From Sphingobacteriales bacterium (GTDB lineage Bacteria; Bacteroidota; Bacteroidia; Chitinophagales; UBA2359): a stretch of DNA of 64,000 nucleotides. Positions 45,301 through 54,458 of the stretch are shown piece after piece. The stretch's first letter is position 1. Each line of letters begins with the position of its first letter. The stretch is from assembly GCA_016718845.1 (NCBI GenBank), contig JADKCK010000017.1, positions 76,776-140,775 of the forward strand. Reading direction: 5' to 3'. The notes beneath the pieces are model-generated. The model was not told where the DNA came from and did no database searches. It was given only the letters and a program-made list of their open reading frames with translations. The position numbers were made by a program, and so were the translations under genes.

Positions 45301-45417
45301 TTTAGTGCTATCACCTTTATCCAAAAACATAAAAGGTTTGCGTTGTTCGGCAACATTAGCTTGCCCCAACACCCCAACACCAACTAACAACAAACAAAAA
45401 GCAAAAAAAAGTTTCAT
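42367..45417 (-). CDS. WG-repeat secreted protein 2 (intact)
   Basis: The product is 1016 aa and is the only uninterrupted member of three paralogues. It starts with the shared signal peptide MKLFFAFCLLLVGVGVLGQA. The mature protein is an array of WG-type repeats, for example GKQGLIDSVGNELVPAVYSD, NKVGLIDLNGKVVVPIIYKG, GKWGFVNFTITNAMPVYVYD, AGLKGLVDKNGKVVCKTLYR and GYFGVIDSLLEIAVPFIYSS. There is no sorting domain at the end (ELVEPCVRYYVLER-like tail, i.e. GKLVEPCVRYYVLER), so it is likely periplasmic or outer-membrane associated by other means. The 5' flank matches that of the other two copies. Function unknown. Confidence 0.88.
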   Translation of the reverse strand: MKLFFAFCLLLVGVGVLGQANVAEQRKPFMFLDKGDSTKLKLVSVKGDTLDLCPIYHKTPKKETRISARGWPLNQPPKPKYLPKKSDWIRFIVKKDNKYALCNTQGILQTDYVYDSIYCFERANIALVANGLIPESYALDNRTHVFLQLEVVASTLASVYNPLNNQHINAILVRKNGKQGLIDSVGNELVPAVYSDIWKTAKSDSVEVNAWGVRFANSNVWVNLAPKYSHCFHRLLDSRNLGIQDRFIAVRNGKVGFVNRFDDEVIEAKYQHVWNFYNGRAAVQQNNKVGLIDLNGKVVVPIIYKGVTYFDKGVALAMPGNGKTIFIDTTGQQIVTDAFDIVIDNIQPSSNGSRFKTVCQPLNLFGRVDGIYEFQFSDDLISVAKRDTIKVNNYPVELKYGYMNSKGRLVIDFLFSETTPFEYGLAIVKFEDFYGMIDTTGNWIIDPIYSKLESFNQFSWFKGTNVHKEKVVLHKIGQRVEATSYQMVHNLDKWPYINSTDTYAYFVVEQDKHFGVVDTNNRVLIPVIYDKYELTKLGYVFWKEGKASFWNLNFEKLDIGTYDTLSVYLNVYSDSYVAIKKNGKWGFVNFTITNAMPVYVYDSIYQPIDGQYKHLIVVKKGEYFGCCNNSGKEIFAPVYKLAPKLINNLAIMLIKDNKVLAINKNNEHLSTILCYLPKNVFIVEQKHADTGIKYCNLQDKKGTVLSKNYDAMQWYGDAKTTFIVAQNGKLCGLLNLKGQEITPLKYTRISSFNDGLAIVDSAGLKGLVDKNGKVVCKTLYRELYYDTQAALFRGWSNTSKCWMDKTGKEHSETEYGDTRIRLTANSILVLHKLVGASVVDNNNKVLKSMIDYSNLVQVGNKHCFIACKNGYFGVIDSLLEIAVPFIYSSMKYAGNDLLVVSKNNKYGCINLQNEVLVPLVYEELGNVQLTELDDNEVFIATNSGLMAAKLGGYYGAIDIHNKIVVPFEYDDVIIERSHCSSSVQEQIKVIKNHRYGYFDVNGKLVEPCVRYYVLER

Positions 45418-45537
45418 AGCGTTAAAATTTAGCCCCCCCTTGCCCCTCCAAAGGAGGGGGATTAGAGAGTGTGTGACAAAAGTCCCCTCCTTTGGAGGGG
45501 ATTTAGGGGAGGCTTATTTGGATTTATGGGAGGCTTA
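45418..45537. repeat. GC-rich paired hairpins between WG paralogues
   Basis: CCCCTCC-AAA-GGAGGGG (about 45444-45460) and CCCCTCC-TTT-GGAGGGG (about 45484-45500) bracket AGTGTGTGACAAAAGT (45468-45483). GGATTTAGGGGAGGCTTA-type words follow and also occur at 42330-42366. The same arrangement is at 48590-48665. Confidence 0.65.
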
Positions 45538-47109
45538 CTACCATCCCGATGCATAATACCTAACACAAGGCTCAACAAGTTTACCATTTACATCAAAATA
45601 ACCATATCTGTAGCCCTTGACCACTTTAATCCGTTCTTGTACAGATGCACCCAAATAAATGCTTTCAATAGTAACCTTATCGTACTCAAAAGGCACTACT
45701 ATTTTGTTATGTATATCAACTGCACCATAATAATTACCCAATTTAGCAGTCATTAGACAACTATTAACTGAAATAGCCGTATCATAACTGTTTTGATAAG
45801 GGCGTAGTATATTACCTAAGTCTTCGTATACTAGTGGAATAAGTACCTCGTTTTGCAGATTGATACAACCATACCTATTATTTTTAGACACAACTAACAA
45901 ACCATTATCCACACTATTTATACTCGAGTAAACAAACGGAACAACAACCCCCAATAAGCTATCTATCACCCCAAAATAACCATTTTTAGAGGCAATAAAA
46001 CAACGTTTAGAGAATATTTGTACAAAATGGCTATAATCAACCATAGACTTAAGTACTTTATTGTTGTTATTAACCACACTTATTCCAGCACCTTTATACC
46101 AAAGTAAGCTGCTATTAGCAGTTAATCTAATTCGGGTATCTCCATATTCTGTTTCACTATATTTTTTGCCTGTTTTATCTATCCAAAACCAGAATCATTC
46201 GTCACTGCCCTAAATAAACCTACTTCTGCATTATAGTATAATGTACGATGGCGCGGTTTGCACACAACTTTACCATTTTTATCAATCAAACCCTTTAAAC
46301 CTGCACTATCTATAATAGCTAAACCAACATTAAAACTACCTATGTGGGTATACTTTAACGGCACAATTTCTTGCCCTTTTAGATTGAGCAAAGCACATAA
46401 TTTACCACTTTGTGCCACCACAAAAGTAGTTTTTGCATCGCCACACCACTGCATAGCATCGTAGTTTTTGCTAAGAATAGTACCTTTTTTATCCTGCAAA
46501 TTACAGTATTTTATACCCGTATCGGCATGTTTTTGTTCTATAATAAACACATTTTTAGGCAGATAACACAAAATTTTACTTAAACGCTCATTATTCTCGT
46601 CCATAGTTAGCACTTTATTACCTTCAATAAGCATGATTTTTTGTTCATTAGCCAATAATGGAGGCAATAGATACATAGGCGGTATTATTTCTTCGCCTTT
46701 CAAATAACAATAACCAAAACGATTATCCCTTTCTACTAAAACCATTCTTCCCATTTCTATCTTTTACTGGCAAGTATACACTATCATAAACCATATTAGG
46801 GATGCTTGTTGCCTCCCATACATTTATAAAGCCCCATTTGCCATTTTTTTTAACTGCCAAATAAGCATCTAAAGTGTTTTTTTTATGAACAAGCACCGTA
46901 TCGTACTCACCGATAGGCAATTTTTCGCCTTTAAAATCCCAAAAACTAACAGTTTGTCCTTTCCACAAAGCACAAGTATTCACTAACACCTTACAATCAT
47001 CATACAAAATAGTTACAATAACCCTATTTGCACTATCTACTATACCCCATAATTTATCTTTTTGAACAATGCTAATAGGCATTTTATTATTGACATTAGC
47101 ACTAAACAT
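45538..47109 (-). pseudogene. WG-repeat protein 3, decayed middle and C-terminal part
   Basis: Three open segments, 46723-47109 (128 aa), 46179-46754 (191 aa) and 45538-46077 (179 aa), follow each other in different frames and each aligns with consecutive parts of the intact WG paralogue. Examples are GKWGFINVWEATSIPNMVYD; LCYLPKNVFIIEQKHADTGI; and GYFGVIDSLLGVVVPFVYSS. Breaks lie near 46740, near 46080-46190 and, against the N-terminal part, near 47147. With at least three independent lesions, this looks like a real pseudogene rather than one sequence error. Confidence 0.75.
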
Positions 47110-47137
47110 TTTTTGAAAGTTAATGACTTTTTGATAA

Positions 47138-48568
47138 TCAGTAGCAACTTACAGTATTACCAATATGACGCAAAAAAACCTTTTTATCATCTTTAGTTGT
47201 GGCATTAAACCAACCAAATTCTTTTCTTACTTCTATAAATTTGTATTCGGCAGGCAAAATCCAGTTTCCTGTAGTATCAATAATGCCATAAAAACCACCT
47301 ATTTTAACAGTAGCTACTCCCTTATCAAAAGGAGATGCTTCATCGAAGATAAACGGAATAACCAAATGCCCTATGGTATCCATGTAACCATATTTTAGCC
47401 CAAAAGGATACAAAAATGATTGTGTAAGGTTATATTTGCCTACCGGAATTAGATGGTTAGAGTAATGAAATTCTTTGTAATAACAATCAGAATCGCATTC
47501 ACTACAATACGAAACATTACCGTAAAAACAAAGACAATTATAGCAATTGTTCATTCTGTTTATAAATACATCAAAGCCATCTGTTGACATTTGTTTACCG
47601 CTTGTGTCGATAAAAAAGCCTTTGTTTTTATCATCAATTCCCAATGCTAAACCATTTTCAAACAAAGTTAAGGCTTTGTATGCAAAAGGTATTATCGTTT
47701 TTCCACTCAAATTAACCATACCCACCTGATTGTTTTTTTGAGCAATAAGAATATCTCCCTGTAATTTCCATATACGGTCGTATTTAGACCCAGCAATAAA
47801 ATCACCAAACCTATTTATTACCCCTTGTCCGTTGCCTATAAACACAACTTGATTAGCTGCAAAAGAAAACTTGTTTTGTTTATTATACTGCTCGGTTAAC
47901 TTAACCCAAACATTACTATTTGCAAACCGTACTCCCCAAGTATTAACCTCAACACTATCACTTTCAGCCGTTTTCCAAATATCGCTATACACAGCAGGCA
48001 CAATCTCGTTCCCAACCGAGTCAATAAGTCCATATTTACCGTTTTTTTGTACCAACAAAGCATTACTAGTTTCTTTTTTGGTAGGATTATAAACTTTTAT
48101 GCGCAAAGCTTCGCCATAATTCCACTTACCTAAATTATACTTTTGCATATTACCCACAAACGCACAATTTTTACAATCATTACCCAACAAAGCAACATAA
48201 TACCCCCCAACAGTACCAATAGTATCGTACACATAATCGGTTTGCAATATGCCTTGCCAATTGCACATGCCATATTTACCTTGTTTTTTTACCAAAAACC
48301 TAAAATAATTGTCCATAAAGCTATGCGATTGCGAATCGGCAAGCACATTAAACGAATTAGCAAACCAACTATGTCCGCTACTGCTTAAATCTTGATAAAA
48401 ACGACCATGGCACAAATCCAAAGTATCGCCCTTAACACTAACTAATTTAAGTTTAGTGCTATCACCTTTATCCAAAAACGTAAAAGGTTTGCGTTGTTCG
48501 GCAACATTAGCTTGCCCCAACACCCCAACACCAACCAACAACAAACAAAAAGCAAAAAAAAGTTTCAT
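47138..48568 (-). CDS. WG-repeat protein 3, N-terminal part (truncated)
   Basis: The open segment is 476 aa. It begins with the shared signal peptide and the same first 37 residues as the intact paralogue (through FLDKGDSTKLKLVSVKGDTL in part). It then carries WG repeats (GKYGLIDSVGNEIVPAVYSD, NQVGMVNLSGKTIIPFAYKA) and a cysteine-rich insert not seen in the others (NNCYNCLCFYGNVSYCSECD). It ends in RHIGNTVSCY where a frameshift near 47147 breaks the frame; VEAT-like sequence continues beyond. The exported N-terminal piece could still be made, but the rest of the gene is decayed. Confidence 0.75.
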   Translation of the reverse strand: MKLFFAFCLLLVGVGVLGQANVAEQRKPFTFLDKGDSTKLKLVSVKGDTLDLCHGRFYQDLSSSGHSWFANSFNVLADSQSHSFMDNYFRFLVKKQGKYGMCNWQGILQTDYVYDTIGTVGGYYVALLGNDCKNCAFVGNMQKYNLGKWNYGEALRIKVYNPTKKETSNALLVQKNGKYGLIDSVGNEIVPAVYSDIWKTAESDSVEVNTWGVRFANSNVWVKLTEQYNKQNKFSFAANQVVFIGNGQGVINRFGDFIAGSKYDRIWKLQGDILIAQKNNQVGMVNLSGKTIIPFAYKALTLFENGLALGIDDKNKGFFIDTSGKQMSTDGFDVFINRMNNCYNCLCFYGNVSYCSECDSDCYYKEFHYSNHLIPVGKYNLTQSFLYPFGLKYGYMDTIGHLVIPFIFDEASPFDKGVATVKIGGFYGIIDTTGNWILPAEYKFIEVRKEFGWFNATTKDDKKVFLRHIGNTVSCY

Positions 48569-48665
48569 AGCGTTAAAATTTAGCCCTCCTTTGTTTGTTT
48601 AAAGAAGGGGGATTAAAAAGTGTGTGACAAAAGTCCCCTCCTTTGGAGGGGATTTAGGGGAGGTT
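48569..48665. repeat. WG-gene upstream element, copy 3
   Basis: On the minus strand this repeats the 5' flank of WG gene 1: CTTCTTTAAACAAACAAAGG, AGGGCTAAATTTTAAC, and the core AGTGTGTGACAAAAGT at 48619-48634, with a GGAGGGG hairpin. No TAnnTTTG box is evident in it. Confidence 0.65.
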
Positions 48666-48763
48666 TTCTTTACATTAACGCTGCAAAACTACATTTTATT
48701 ATCCAATAACTAAAAAAAGCAAAAATCTTTATAAAAAATACTACCACTTTAAAAAATAAGCGT

Positions 48764-48771
48764 TAAATTTG
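48764..48771 (+). promoter_or_regulatory. -7 box upstream of the 248-aa protein
   Basis: TAAATTTG followed by CGG, 34 bp before the ATG at 48806; matches TAnnTTTG. Confidence 0.45.
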
Positions 48772-48805
48772 CGGCAAATTTTAAAACAAAAAAAAATAAA
48801 CCAAC

Positions 48806-49552
48806 ATGGCAAAAGTAAACGAAACTGGACACGCCATTAATGTGGCAAACCTCGAAAAATTAATTACCCTCTGTATCAGTTATGGTAGCAACTACAACCC
48901 ATCGAGCAAGCAAATAACCATCGACAGCCTAAAAACATTACACCAAAGCACCAGCCAAGCTATGGATAATGTTATCCAAGCAAACACAGCTTTTAAGAAT
49001 GTCACTAACAGTCGTATGGCTATCTTTGAACCCACCAAACCCCTTGCTACCCGCCTCATCAACAGCCTCGAAGCTACCGACGCAAGCAGCAAAACTATCG
49101 AAAATGCCAAAGCTATGAACAAAAAAATACAAGGCACTAAAACCGACAAGAAAAAAAACGATAACCCCACTCCCGAAGATGAAATCACCCCCGACGACAA
49201 AAGTATTTCTACATCGCAACAATCTTACGTTAGTATCCGTGAGCATTTCAAAAATCTAGTATCTATCCTAAAAAGCGAGCCATCGTACATGCCCAACGAA
49301 ACAGAACTACAAACCACCACCTTAGATGCTTTAATAGATACTATGGGTAATGCCAATACCCAAAGCAACCAAACCTACACCGACCTAGGCAACAGCCGCA
49401 TTGCCCGCAACGAGCTAATGTATGCCACTAAAACAGGCTTGTTCGATGTATCTAAAGAAGTAAAAAAGTACATCAAATCCGTATTCGGCGCCACTCACCC
49501 CCACACCAAACAAGCTAACAGCATTAAGTTTACTAACCAAACAAGAAAATAA
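48806..49552 (+). CDS. Uncharacterised helical protein
   Basis: The product is 248 aa, without signal peptide or membrane helix. It looks like two related helical halves: residues 1-105 (NLEKLITLCISYGSNYNPSS, then ITIDSLKTLHQ and NSRMAIFEPTKPLATRLINS) and 145-248 (HFKNLVSILKSEPSYMPNET, then LQTTTLDALIDTMG, NSRIARNELMYATKTGLFDV, KKYIKSVFGATHP). They are joined by a lysine- and acid-rich linker at about 110-140. The internal duplication suggests a pseudo-dimeric bundle. Similar proteins occur in other Bacteroidota as far as I recall, but no function is known to me. The downstream 21-bp repeat array begins 85 bp after its stop. Confidence 0.75.
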   Translation: MAKVNETGHAINVANLEKLITLCISYGSNYNPSSKQITIDSLKTLHQSTSQAMDNVIQANTAFKNVTNSRMAIFEPTKPLATRLINSLEATDASSKTIENAKAMNKKIQGTKTDKKKNDNPTPEDEITPDDKSISTSQQSYVSIREHFKNLVSILKSEPSYMPNETELQTTTLDALIDTMGNANTQSNQTYTDLGNSRIARNELMYATKTGLFDVSKEVKKYIKSVFGATHPHTKQANSIKFTNQTRK

Positions 49553-49637
49553 ACTAATTTTTTTTTAATTGCAAATAATGTAAACAACTATTGCTAAGTT
49601 ATTCATTAGCAATAAAAAATAATAGTGCTGATTTATA

Positions 49638-50078
49638 GAACTAGCATCACAAAGTTTAGAACTAGCGTCACAAAGTTCAGAACTAGCGTCACAAAGTTCA
49701 GAACTAGCATCACAAAGTTCAGAACTAGCATCACAAAGTTTAGAACTAGCATCACAAAGTTCAGAACTAGCATAACAAAGTTCAGAACTAGCATCACAAA
49801 GTTCAGAACTAGCATCACAAAGTTTAGAACTAGCATCACAAAGTTTAGAACTAGCATCACAAAGTTCAGAACTAGCATCACAAAGTTTAGAACTAGCATC
49901 ACAAAGTTCAGAACTAGCATCACAAAGTTTAGAACTAGCATCACAAAGTTTAGAACTAGCATCACAAAGTTCAGAACTAGCATCACAAAGTTCAGAACTA
50001 GCATCACAAAGTTTAGAACTAGCATCACAAAGTTTAGAACTAGTATCACAAAGTTTAGAACCAGTATCCCAAGTTTTG
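49638..50078. repeat. 21-bp tandem repeat array, 21 copies
   Basis: The unit GAACTAGCATCACAAAGTTY followed by A/AG is repeated 21 times without interruption over 441 bp, with a few substitutions (GCGTC in the first copies, GTATC at the end). Each unit contains GAACT and AGTTC, which are inverted and 10 bases apart. Because 21 is divisible by three, both strands stay open in several frames, but there is no start context, no homology and no codon bias, so I do not call a gene here. Confidence 0.9.
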
Positions 50079-50084
50079 AAAAAG

Positions 50085-50195
50085 GGGCTAAGGGGATAAA
50101 AAAATTAGGTCTTTAATCCCCCTTGAAGGGCTAGGGGAAAGACATCACCCTCTTTAATCCCCCTTTTAGGGGCTAGGGGAAAAACACCACCAAAA
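50085..50195 (+). repeat. Duplicated GGGGCTAGGGG-type intergenic repeat
   Basis: TTTAATCCCCCTT followed by GGGCTAGGGGAAA occurs at about 50113-50142 and again at 50154-50183. Related GGGG/CCCC words occur near the WG genes. It separates the tandem array from the GH18 gene. Confidence 0.55.
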
Positions 50196-50209
50196 TCAAC
50201 CAATCACCA

Positions 50210-53200
50210 ATGAACAAACATTCCATTTTCTTCTTAGTACTTGGTTTCATAAGCCTATGTAGCATAGCTCAAACCAAAAACCCTCAAACGCACCTCACCA
50301 AACAAGCCACCGATGCCTTGCAAGGCAACATTCAGTTAGTAAACAATGGTGGCTCTATCCGCGAACAGCAATTAAGCTTTTACAAACAGTTGGGTATCGA
50401 CACCGAAGCCCAAGCCGACAGCCTATATGCCATTACTCACCCCAATTCACACCAAAACCCCAACCTACAAAACCCCAATCGCCCCACCTGCAACCTAACC
50501 AAGCAAGTATACGGCTGGCATCCCTACTGGATAAGCACCACCGCTTACAACAACTACAACTATTTGCTCATCTCTACCCTTTGTTACTTCTCCTATGAAC
50601 TAGTCCCAACAACAGGTTCATACAGTAGCATCCACTCTTGGAAAACCACCAACGCCATCAACCTAGCCAAAGCCGCTGGTAGCCGTGTCGATTTGTGTGT
50701 TACTAACTTTGGCTCCGCTAACAACACTACCTTTTTGGGCAATACCGCAGCATGGGCAACCTTCGTCGATTCTATCAAGGTGCTTTTAGATTATCGCCAA
50801 GCCAATGGCATAAACATCGACTTCGAAGGCATGGGCAGCAGCCACCGAACCAACTTCACCAACTTTATGCAGTATACCTGCAACCGCCTACACACCGAGC
50901 GACCCGGCACCACCGTATCTATTGCCCTATATTCCGTAGATTGGAGCAGCACTTTCGACATGGCAGCCCTAAACAATTACGTTGATGCCTTTATTTACAT
51001 GGGCTACGACTATCATTATGGCGGAGGCAACCCAGGTCCCAATGCACCTTTGCATCATGGCAGCACTTGGGCATCATATCCATACAGCTACCACCGAACC
51101 ACCAATTTTTACACCGCACAAGGCATTACTAAATCAAAACTATTAGCAGGCGTGCCCTACTACGGTCAAAATTGGCACTCATCAAGCGGCACACCCGGCG
51201 CAAGTCAAACAGCCGCAGGCTCGGCACAACTATACAACTACATAAAAACCAATTTAGTAGGCACATACACCAATATTTGGGACGAAAGCAGCTTTACCCC
51301 CTACTTTGCTTACCAAGTAAGCGGGGCATGGCGACAATGTTGGTGGGATAACGAACAAAGCCTAAGCGAAAAATACGACATGGTACGCGACAAAGGCTTA
51401 GGCGGCATAGGCATTTGGGCATTAGGCTACGACGACGGCTATACTCAACTCTGGGATTTAATTTACGATAAATTTACCGCCTGCGGAACCGCCACTTGCA
51501 CCGACACCCACTACGACACAGGCGGCTCGTTGGGCAATTATCTTGCCAACGAAAACCACACCGCCACTTTTACTGCCCCCGACCCCACAAACCGCGTAAT
51601 GATAACCTTTAATAGCTTCAACATCGAGGCTAATTACGACTACCTTTATGTATACGATGGTTCATCAACCTCATCGCCACTCCTTGCAACCCTAACCGGA
51701 ACCACCATTCCCGCACCTATCACCTCAACAAGCAATACTATTACCATACGTTTCACCTCCGACGGGGCAACACAAGCCCCCGGCTACCAAATAACATGGG
51801 CTTGCGTGCCGCCCGCCTGCACCCCCTCCACAAAAGTTAATCCAATAAGCAGCTACAAAACCACTGGCTTTACCGCCACCTTTACCGACAGTCTTTGTTC
51901 TACCACCAACACCCGTTTTTACCAAGTACAAGACAACAACGGCACAACATGGCGCAGCAATGGCAATGCAGGCTTTTTGTCAGATGCTTTTGATGGCACC
52001 ACACTTAGTCCCGACTGGATAACACCCACAGGCACATGGAGCAACAATACCAATGCGCTCTATCAAGCCGACGAAGCTACCTCTTCGGGCGATAACACCA
52101 ACGCTTATGCTACATTAGCCCAAAACAATACCGCTACTTACCTCTACACATGGCGCGATAAAATAGGCGGAACCGGCACTAATCGCCGCGCAGGTATACA
52201 TTTCTTCTGCGACGATGCTACCCAAACCAATCGTGGCAATTCGTACTTTGTATACTACCGTGCCGACAACGATAAAATGCAATTTTACAAAGTAACTGCC
52301 AATGTGTTTAGCATGGTTTTAGAAGTGCCCATTACCGTAGATACAGATACTTGGTACAACCACAAAATTAGCTACAACCCAAGCACAGGCATTGTAAATA
52401 TTTACCGCAACAACACCTTTGTTGGCACTTGGACAGATACCGCACCCCTAACCGCAGGCAATAGTATATCGGCACGCAGCGGCAATTGTAAATATTGGGT
52501 AGATGATTTGCAAGTTTTTAAATCGCGCAGCACTACTGCTGCCATTAGTGTAGGTACTTTGCCCTCCGATATGGTACGTTATCAAAGCAACACTACAACT
52601 GCCAACGCAGGGCGTGTTATCTCAACGCTTATTAGCAATACCACATGGGTAAACCAAGATACCGCCTCGTTTAAAGTAGATTGGACAGCCCCCAACGCCA
52701 CAACCGTCAACGATGGCACTAGCACCGATGTAGATATGACCACATCTACCAACACTTTATCTGCCAATTGGTCGGCATCGTCCGACACCCAATCGGGTAT
52801 CGCCTCGTATAGCTACTCCATAGGCACAACAGCAGGCGCAACCAACCTATTAAACTGGACAAACAACGGCACTAACACCACTTTTACTCAAAGCGGTTTA
52901 GCACTTTCGTATGGGCAAACCTATTACATAAACATACGCACCACCAACGGAGCAGGTTTAACCACCATCAACACCTCCGACGGCATACAATTGCCCTGCA
53001 ATATGCCTACCAACCTAACCGCCACGCCAAGCACCACAACAGCCACCCTTACATGGGCAGCCGTAAGCGGTGCAAGCACATACAGCATACGTTACCGCAC
53101 AATAGGCAGCACCACCTGGACAAGCCTCGCCGCATCAATCAACAGTCTTGCCCTAAGTAGCTTAACTGCCACCACCCAATACGAGGCACAAGTGGCAACA

Positions 53201-54385
53201 ACCTGCGCTGCCGGCACAAGTGCCTATACTGCCTCTACCAATTTTACCACCTTAACCCCCTGCAACACGCCCACGGGCATAACCATCAGCAGTATTACCA
53301 CCAACGGTGCAACGGTTTCGTTTACCGCTGTTAGTGGTGCAACATCATACAGCATTCGCTACCGCATAGTAGGCACTACCACCTTTACAACCGCTACTAT
53401 CACCACCACATCAAGCATTTTAGCCAACCTAACCGCTGCCAGCAACTACGAAATACAAGTGGCTACTGTTTGTGCCAATGGCAACAGTATTTATAGTGCA
53501 TCTACCAACTTTACAACCTTAGCCAGTTGCGGCATACCAACAAATGTAGCCGTTAGTGGCATTACCACCACCGGAGCCACCATTACTTGGACAGCCGTAA
53601 GCCAAGCTACCTCCTATACAGTTAGGTATCGCATTGTGGGTGCTGCCAGTTGGTCGAGCACCACCGTAACTACCAACACCAAAGTATTTACCAGCATCAC
53701 CAGTTCGGCAACCTACCAGGTGCAAGTGCGTAGCGTATGCGCCAGCGGCACAAGTGCCTATACTGCCTCTACCAATTTTACCACCTTAACCCCATGTGGC
53801 GTGCCAACAGGTTTATTTACTAACCAATTAACCACCACCGATGCCAAAGTAAACTGGACAGCCGTTAGCGGTGCCACAAGTTACACCATACAACGCCGAG
53901 CAGCAAGCAGTGCCACTTGGTTAAGCACCACCTCAACAGTTAATTACAAGTATCTTGGCGGATTTACAGCCTGCACCAACTACCAATGGCGCGTAAGAGC
54001 CACTTGTCCATCGGGCACAAGTGCTTACACTGCCATACAAACCTTTACTACAACAGGTTGTGCCATCAATGCCAACCTTGCCGATGCTACTTTGGGCAGC
54101 AATAAAAACAGCACCGATTTGCAAGCCAATACATTTATCATTCAGCCCAATCCAGCCCGCAACTATGCGCAGGTATTGTACAATGCCAACACAAGTGGTA
54201 ACATAACCCTAACTATAACCGACCTAACAGGCAAAACGCTAAGCCAACAAACCACTACCACAACCGAAGGCGAAAATACTATTAGCTTAAACTTAAACAA
54301 TTTGCAGGCAGGTTATTATTTGGTGATGATAAATAACCCTACTCAAATGCAAACACAATATACTAGATTAGTGATTATGCAATAA
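50210..54385 (+). CDS. Large secreted GH18 (chitinase-like) protein with CUB, LamG-like, FN3 and T9SS domains
   Basis: The product is 1391 aa. It has a signal peptide (FFLVLGFISLCSIAQ, about 5-20) and a GH18 barrel at about 100-420: YGWHPYWIS, the active-site strand NGINIDFEGMG near 199-209 with the catalytic Glu and preceding Asp kept, YMGYDYHYGG, and GLGGIGIWALGYDDG. A CUB-like domain (about 425-530, FNSFNIEANYDYLYVYDGSS), a concanavalin/LamG-like domain (about 580-760), four fibronectin type III domains (about 920-1290, each with WTAVSGATSY-like words) and a T9SS type A CTD (FIIQPNPARN to LQAGYYLVMINN) follow. Chitin or peptidoglycan-type beta-1,4-GlcNAc linkages are the likely substrate. 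It is predicted to be surface-attached and has its own terminator. Confidence 0.92.
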   Translation: MNKHSIFFLVLGFISLCSIAQTKNPQTHLTKQATDALQGNIQLVNNGGSIREQQLSFYKQLGIDTEAQADSLYAITHPNSHQNPNLQNPNRPTCNLTKQVYGWHPYWISTTAYNNYNYLLISTLCYFSYELVPTTGSYSSIHSWKTTNAINLAKAAGSRVDLCVTNFGSANNTTFLGNTAAWATFVDSIKVLLDYRQANGINIDFEGMGSSHRTNFTNFMQYTCNRLHTERPGTTVSIALYSVDWSSTFDMAALNNYVDAFIYMGYDYHYGGGNPGPNAPLHHGSTWASYPYSYHRTTNFYTAQGITKSKLLAGVPYYGQNWHSSSGTPGASQTAAGSAQLYNYIKTNLVGTYTNIWDESSFTPYFAYQVSGAWRQCWWDNEQSLSEKYDMVRDKGLGGIGIWALGYDDGYTQLWDLIYDKFTACGTATCTDTHYDTGGSLGNYLANENHTATFTAPDPTNRVMITFNSFNIEANYDYLYVYDGSSTSSPLLATLTGTTIPAPITSTSNTITIRFTSDGATQAPGYQITWACVPPACTPSTKVNPISSYKTTGFTATFTDSLCSTTNTRFYQVQDNNGTTWRSNGNAGFLSDAFDGTTLSPDWITPTGTWSNNTNALYQADEATSSGDNTNAYATLAQNNTATYLYTWRDKIGGTGTNRRAGIHFFCDDATQTNRGNSYFVYYRADNDKMQFYKVTANVFSMVLEVPITVDTDTWYNHKISYNPSTGIVNIYRNNTFVGTWTDTAPLTAGNSISARSGNCKYWVDDLQVFKSRSTTAAISVGTLPSDMVRYQSNTTTANAGRVISTLISNTTWVNQDTASFKVDWTAPNATTVNDGTSTDVDMTTSTNTLSANWSASSDTQSGIASYSYSIGTTAGATNLLNWTNNGTNTTFTQSGLALSYGQTYYINIRTTNGAGLTTINTSDGIQLPCNMPTNLTATPSTTTATLTWAAVSGASTYSIRYRTIGSTTWTSLAASINSLALSSLTATTQYEAQVATTCAAGTSAYTASTNFTTLTPCNTPTGITISSITTNGATVSFTAVSGATSYSIRYRIVGTTTFTTATITTTSSILANLTAASNYEIQVATVCANGNSIYSASTNFTTLASCGIPTNVAVSGITTTGATITWTAVSQATSYTVRYRIVGAASWSSTTVTTNTKVFTSITSSATYQVQVRSVCASGTSAYTASTNFTTLTPCGVPTGLFTNQLTTTDAKVNWTAVSGATSYTIQRRAASSATWLSTTSTVNYKYLGGFTACTNYQWRVRATCPSGTSAYTAIQTFTTTGCAINANLADATLGSNKNSTDLQANTFIIQPNPARNYAQVLYNANTSGNITLTITDLTGKTLSQQTTTTTEGENTISLNLNNLQAGYYLVMINNPTQMQTQYTRLVIMQ

Positions 54386-54414
54386 GTTTGCTTAGATACT
54401 GGTAGTTTAATCAT

Positions 54415-54458
54415 AAAAGCTGACTAAAACAATTTTTGTTTTTAGGCAGCTTTTATTT
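54415..54458 (+). terminator. Rho-independent terminator of the GH18 gene
   Basis: AAAAGCTGACTAAAACA and TGTTTTTAGGCAGCTTTT pair over about 16 bp with one mismatch and a short loop, followed by ATTTTA. The remaining 300 bp of this gap (54480-54760) is AT-rich and shows nothing recognisable. Confidence 0.8.

Noticed and set aside
45305..45756. Plus-strand open frames across the WG 2/WG 3 junction
   Set aside because: They run through GC-rich repeats and antisense WG sequence and have no recognisable domain.
49638..50078. CRISPR array
   Set aside because: The repeats are directly adjacent without unique spacers, and there are no cas genes in the window.
49625..50116. Open frames on both strands made of heptapeptide repeats (FRTSITK and MLVLNFV)
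   Set aside because: They are produced by the 21-bp tandem repeat, which has no internal stop in several frames. There is no start context, homology or codon preference.
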